Part shown: positions 4,437 through 5,893 of the stretch, one piece after another
Numbering within the stretch: position 1 is the stretch's first letter
How the letters are laid out: the number at the start of each line of letters is the position of its first letter
Origin: Gemmatimonadota bacterium
GTDB taxonomy: Bacteria; Gemmatimonadota; Gemmatimonadetes; Gemmatimonadales; GWC2-71-9
Direction of reading: 5' to 3'
Assembly (NCBI GenBank): GCA_003220985.1
Contig: QHTY01000030.1
Span: 649 to 6,541 of the forward strand
Length of the DNA: 5,893 nt
Notes under the pieces: model-generated
What the model was told of the DNA's origin: nothing
The model's input: only the letters and a program-made list of their open reading frames with translations
The model's database searches: none
Program-made: the position numbers and the translations under genes

Positions 4437-5893
4437 GTGGCACGACCGAGCGAAGATCAACCGGCGCTGGCTGAGTGGGCGCGCACGTTGCAGCGCCGGA
4501 TACGCCAGCGCGGCATCAACGCGTTCATTCTGCATGGCCCCGGCGTGCGCGACACCCATCCGCTGGGGGCGCGGCGCCACGGCACCATCGCGGACTTCCT
4601 CGGCGAAGTCATGTTCTCCGATCGGACCGTGATCGTCTTGTACGATCGCGGCTCGGGAATCCGCTTCACCGATTCACAGGCAGAGCAGGACTTTCGCACG
4701 GTGCTGAAGGCCTACGACCGGGTCGGCGGCACAAACCTCGCGCAGGTCCAGCCGCGCGATCCCGACCGCGCGCTGCAGCTGCTCGAGACCTACCTCCTGT
4801 ATCAGTTGAAAGAGAATCCGCGCTTCTCCGCCGCCGTCATCATCGACTTTGCGGAGACCGTCGCCCCCGCGGGTGATCCCGGGCAACTCCCCGTCGAAGA
4901 CCGCAACACGATCGTGACGTTGCGTCGCTGGTCCGCCGATCCCCTGTTTTTGCAGCGCCAGGTCACGTTCTGCCTGATTTCCGAGAGCACCGCCGCCCTC
5001 AACGAAGCCCTCGTCGCCGACGCGCGCACGTTCGAGCTGTTGGTTCCGGTCCCGGACGAACGGGAGCGGTATGCCTACTTGTCGGGTCGTGGGGTCACGC
5101 CGCAAACGTTCTCGCGCATCGACGCGCGGAAGGTCTCGGTCCTGACCTCGGGGCTGACGTGCCTCCACTTGGAGAGTCTGCTCGCTGAGGCCGACGCCAA
5201 CGGGGCCGCGCTCGATCCCGACGCGCTCGCCCGCGAGAAGAAGCGCCTTATAGAGGAAGCAAGTGGAGGATTGCTCTCATTCCTGACCAGCTCCACCGGC
5301 CTCGATGCCGTGGCGGGAAACGACGGGGCGAAGGCCCTGCTGCGGGAGACCGCCGCCGCGCTGCGGCAGGGCCGGCTCGACGTCGTTCCGATGGGGTTCC
5401 TGGTCTGCGGACCGGTGGGTACCGGCAAGAGCTTCATGGTCCGGTGCTTTGCCGCCGAGATCGGGATTCCCGTCGTCGAGCTGCTCAATTTCCGCTCGAT
5501 GTGGCAGGGACAGACCGAAGCCAATCTCGAGCGGATTCTCGGCCTGCTCGATGCCCTTGGTCCCGTCGCTGTGGTGATCGACGAAGCCGACGCGGCATTG
5601 GGGAACCGCGAGACGAGGGGGGCGGACTCGGGCGTCTCGGAACGCGTCTTTGCTTCGCTGGCCGCATTTATGGGGGATACGCGCCGCCGCGGCAAAGTCA
5701 TCTGGTTCCTGATGACATCCCGCCCGGATCTCGTGCCCGTCGACCTGAAGCGGCAGGGACGCGCCGAGGAGCACATCGCGCTGTTTCCGCCCTCGACCGG
5801 CGAAGAGCGGGCCCGCGTGTTCGAGAGCCTGCGCGCGCGCCTGCAGATCCCGCTCGAGCCGGGCGCGCAGGCCGCAGCGCTGTTCCGCGATGT
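4437..5893 (+). CDS. Two-domain AAA ATPase of the Ycf46-like type, C-terminus beyond the window
   Basis: Open at the right edge; 485 codons are visible. GTG at 4437 is the first accepted start after an in-frame TAG at 4401-4403; no Shine-Dalgarno is visible, so the start may depend on coupling to the gene 29 bp upstream. Residues 15-215 look like a degenerate AAA domain: 'HGPGVRD' (33-39) lacks the Walker A Lys, 'AAVIIDFAE' (132-140) sits where Walker B would be, and 'FCLISES' (178-184) looks like a sensor strand. A linker 'GLTCLHLESLL' (239-249) and 'EKKRLIEEASGGLLSFL' (267-283) matches the linker of Ycf46 proteins. The second domain appears active: Walker A GPVGTGKS (325-332), pore-like 'MWQGQTEANL' (355-364), Walker B 'VAVVIDEADA' (377-386) with D382/E383, sensor 1 'MTSRPD' (426-431) and arginine-finger region 'LKRQGRAEE' (437-445). 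Probably a cytosolic hexameric ATPase that remodels proteins; its substrate is unknown. No protease motif is visible. Confidence 0.9.
   Translation, partial: MARPSEDQPALAEWARTLQRRIRQRGINAFILHGPGVRDTHPLGARRHGTIADFLGEVMFSDRTVIVLYDRGSGIRFTDSQAEQDFRTVLKAYDRVGGTNLAQVQPRDPDRALQLLETYLLYQLKENPRFSAAVIIDFAETVAPAGDPGQLPVEDRNTIVTLRRWSADPLFLQRQVTFCLISESTAALNEALVADARTFELLVPVPDERERYAYLSGRGVTPQTFSRIDARKVSVLTSGLTCLHLESLLAEADANGAALDPDALAREKKRLIEEASGGLLSFLTSSTGLDAVAGNDGAKALLRETAAALRQGRLDVVPMGFLVCGPVGTGKSFMVRCFAAEIGIPVVELLNFRSMWQGQTEANLERILGLLDALGPVAVVIDEADAALGNRETRGADSGVSERVFASLAAFMGDTRRRGKVIWFLMTSRPDLVPVDLKRQGRAEEHIALFPPSTGEERARVFESLRARLQIPLEPGAQAAALFRD

Noticed and set aside
5075..5776. Minus-strand open frame of 233 codons
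   Set aside because: It is antisense to the AAA core, Ser/Arg/Ala-rich and without motifs. The opposite strand carries intact Walker A and B.

Overview
The window is high-GC, densely coded bacterial DNA with six genes and two short divergent intergenic gaps (about 150 and 130 bp). The gene set points to a soil-type diderm such as Gemmatimonadota or Acidobacteriota: a secreted Asp-box (BNR) propeller protein of the sortilin-like type, a periplasmic TonB C-terminal domain protein, a lipoprotein serpin and a Ycf46-like AAA ATPase. This assignment is inferred from protein families and base composition; no rRNA or other marker is present.

Layout. Positions 1-1116 (minus) hold the N-terminal 372 residues of a large secreted BNR-repeat protein that runs off the left edge. 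Divergent from it, 1268-2281 (plus) encodes a secreted protein with an N-terminal VasI/TagO-like domain and a C-terminal TonB domain. The TonB domain ends near 2086, but the reading frame continues 64 residues further and runs antisense through the 3' end of the next gene. That gene (2098-3348, minus) is a complete serpin lipoprotein with a canonical inhibitory hinge. After a divergent gap with several small dyads, a plus-strand group follows: a small secreted beta-rich protein (3479-3844), a PEMT-type membrane methyltransferase overlapping it by 4 bp (3841-4407), and, 29 bp later, a two-domain AAA ATPase resembling Ycf46 (4437 to the right edge).

How the genes may fit together. The first three genes all act in the cell envelope or outside the cell. 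The small secreted protein and the methyltransferase are very probably translationally coupled, and the ATPase may be co-transcribed with them. I see no mobile element, tRNA, rRNA or CRISPR array, and no clear multi-gene system that is obviously new. The most unusual points are the convergent antisense overlap between the TonB-domain gene and the serpin's reactive loop, the VasI-TonB domain pairing, and the serpin's Cys-x-Cys reactive loop with an altered shutter residue. Because of the high GC content, many long open frames lie antisense or out of frame to these genes. They are Arg/Ser-rich and were judged spurious.
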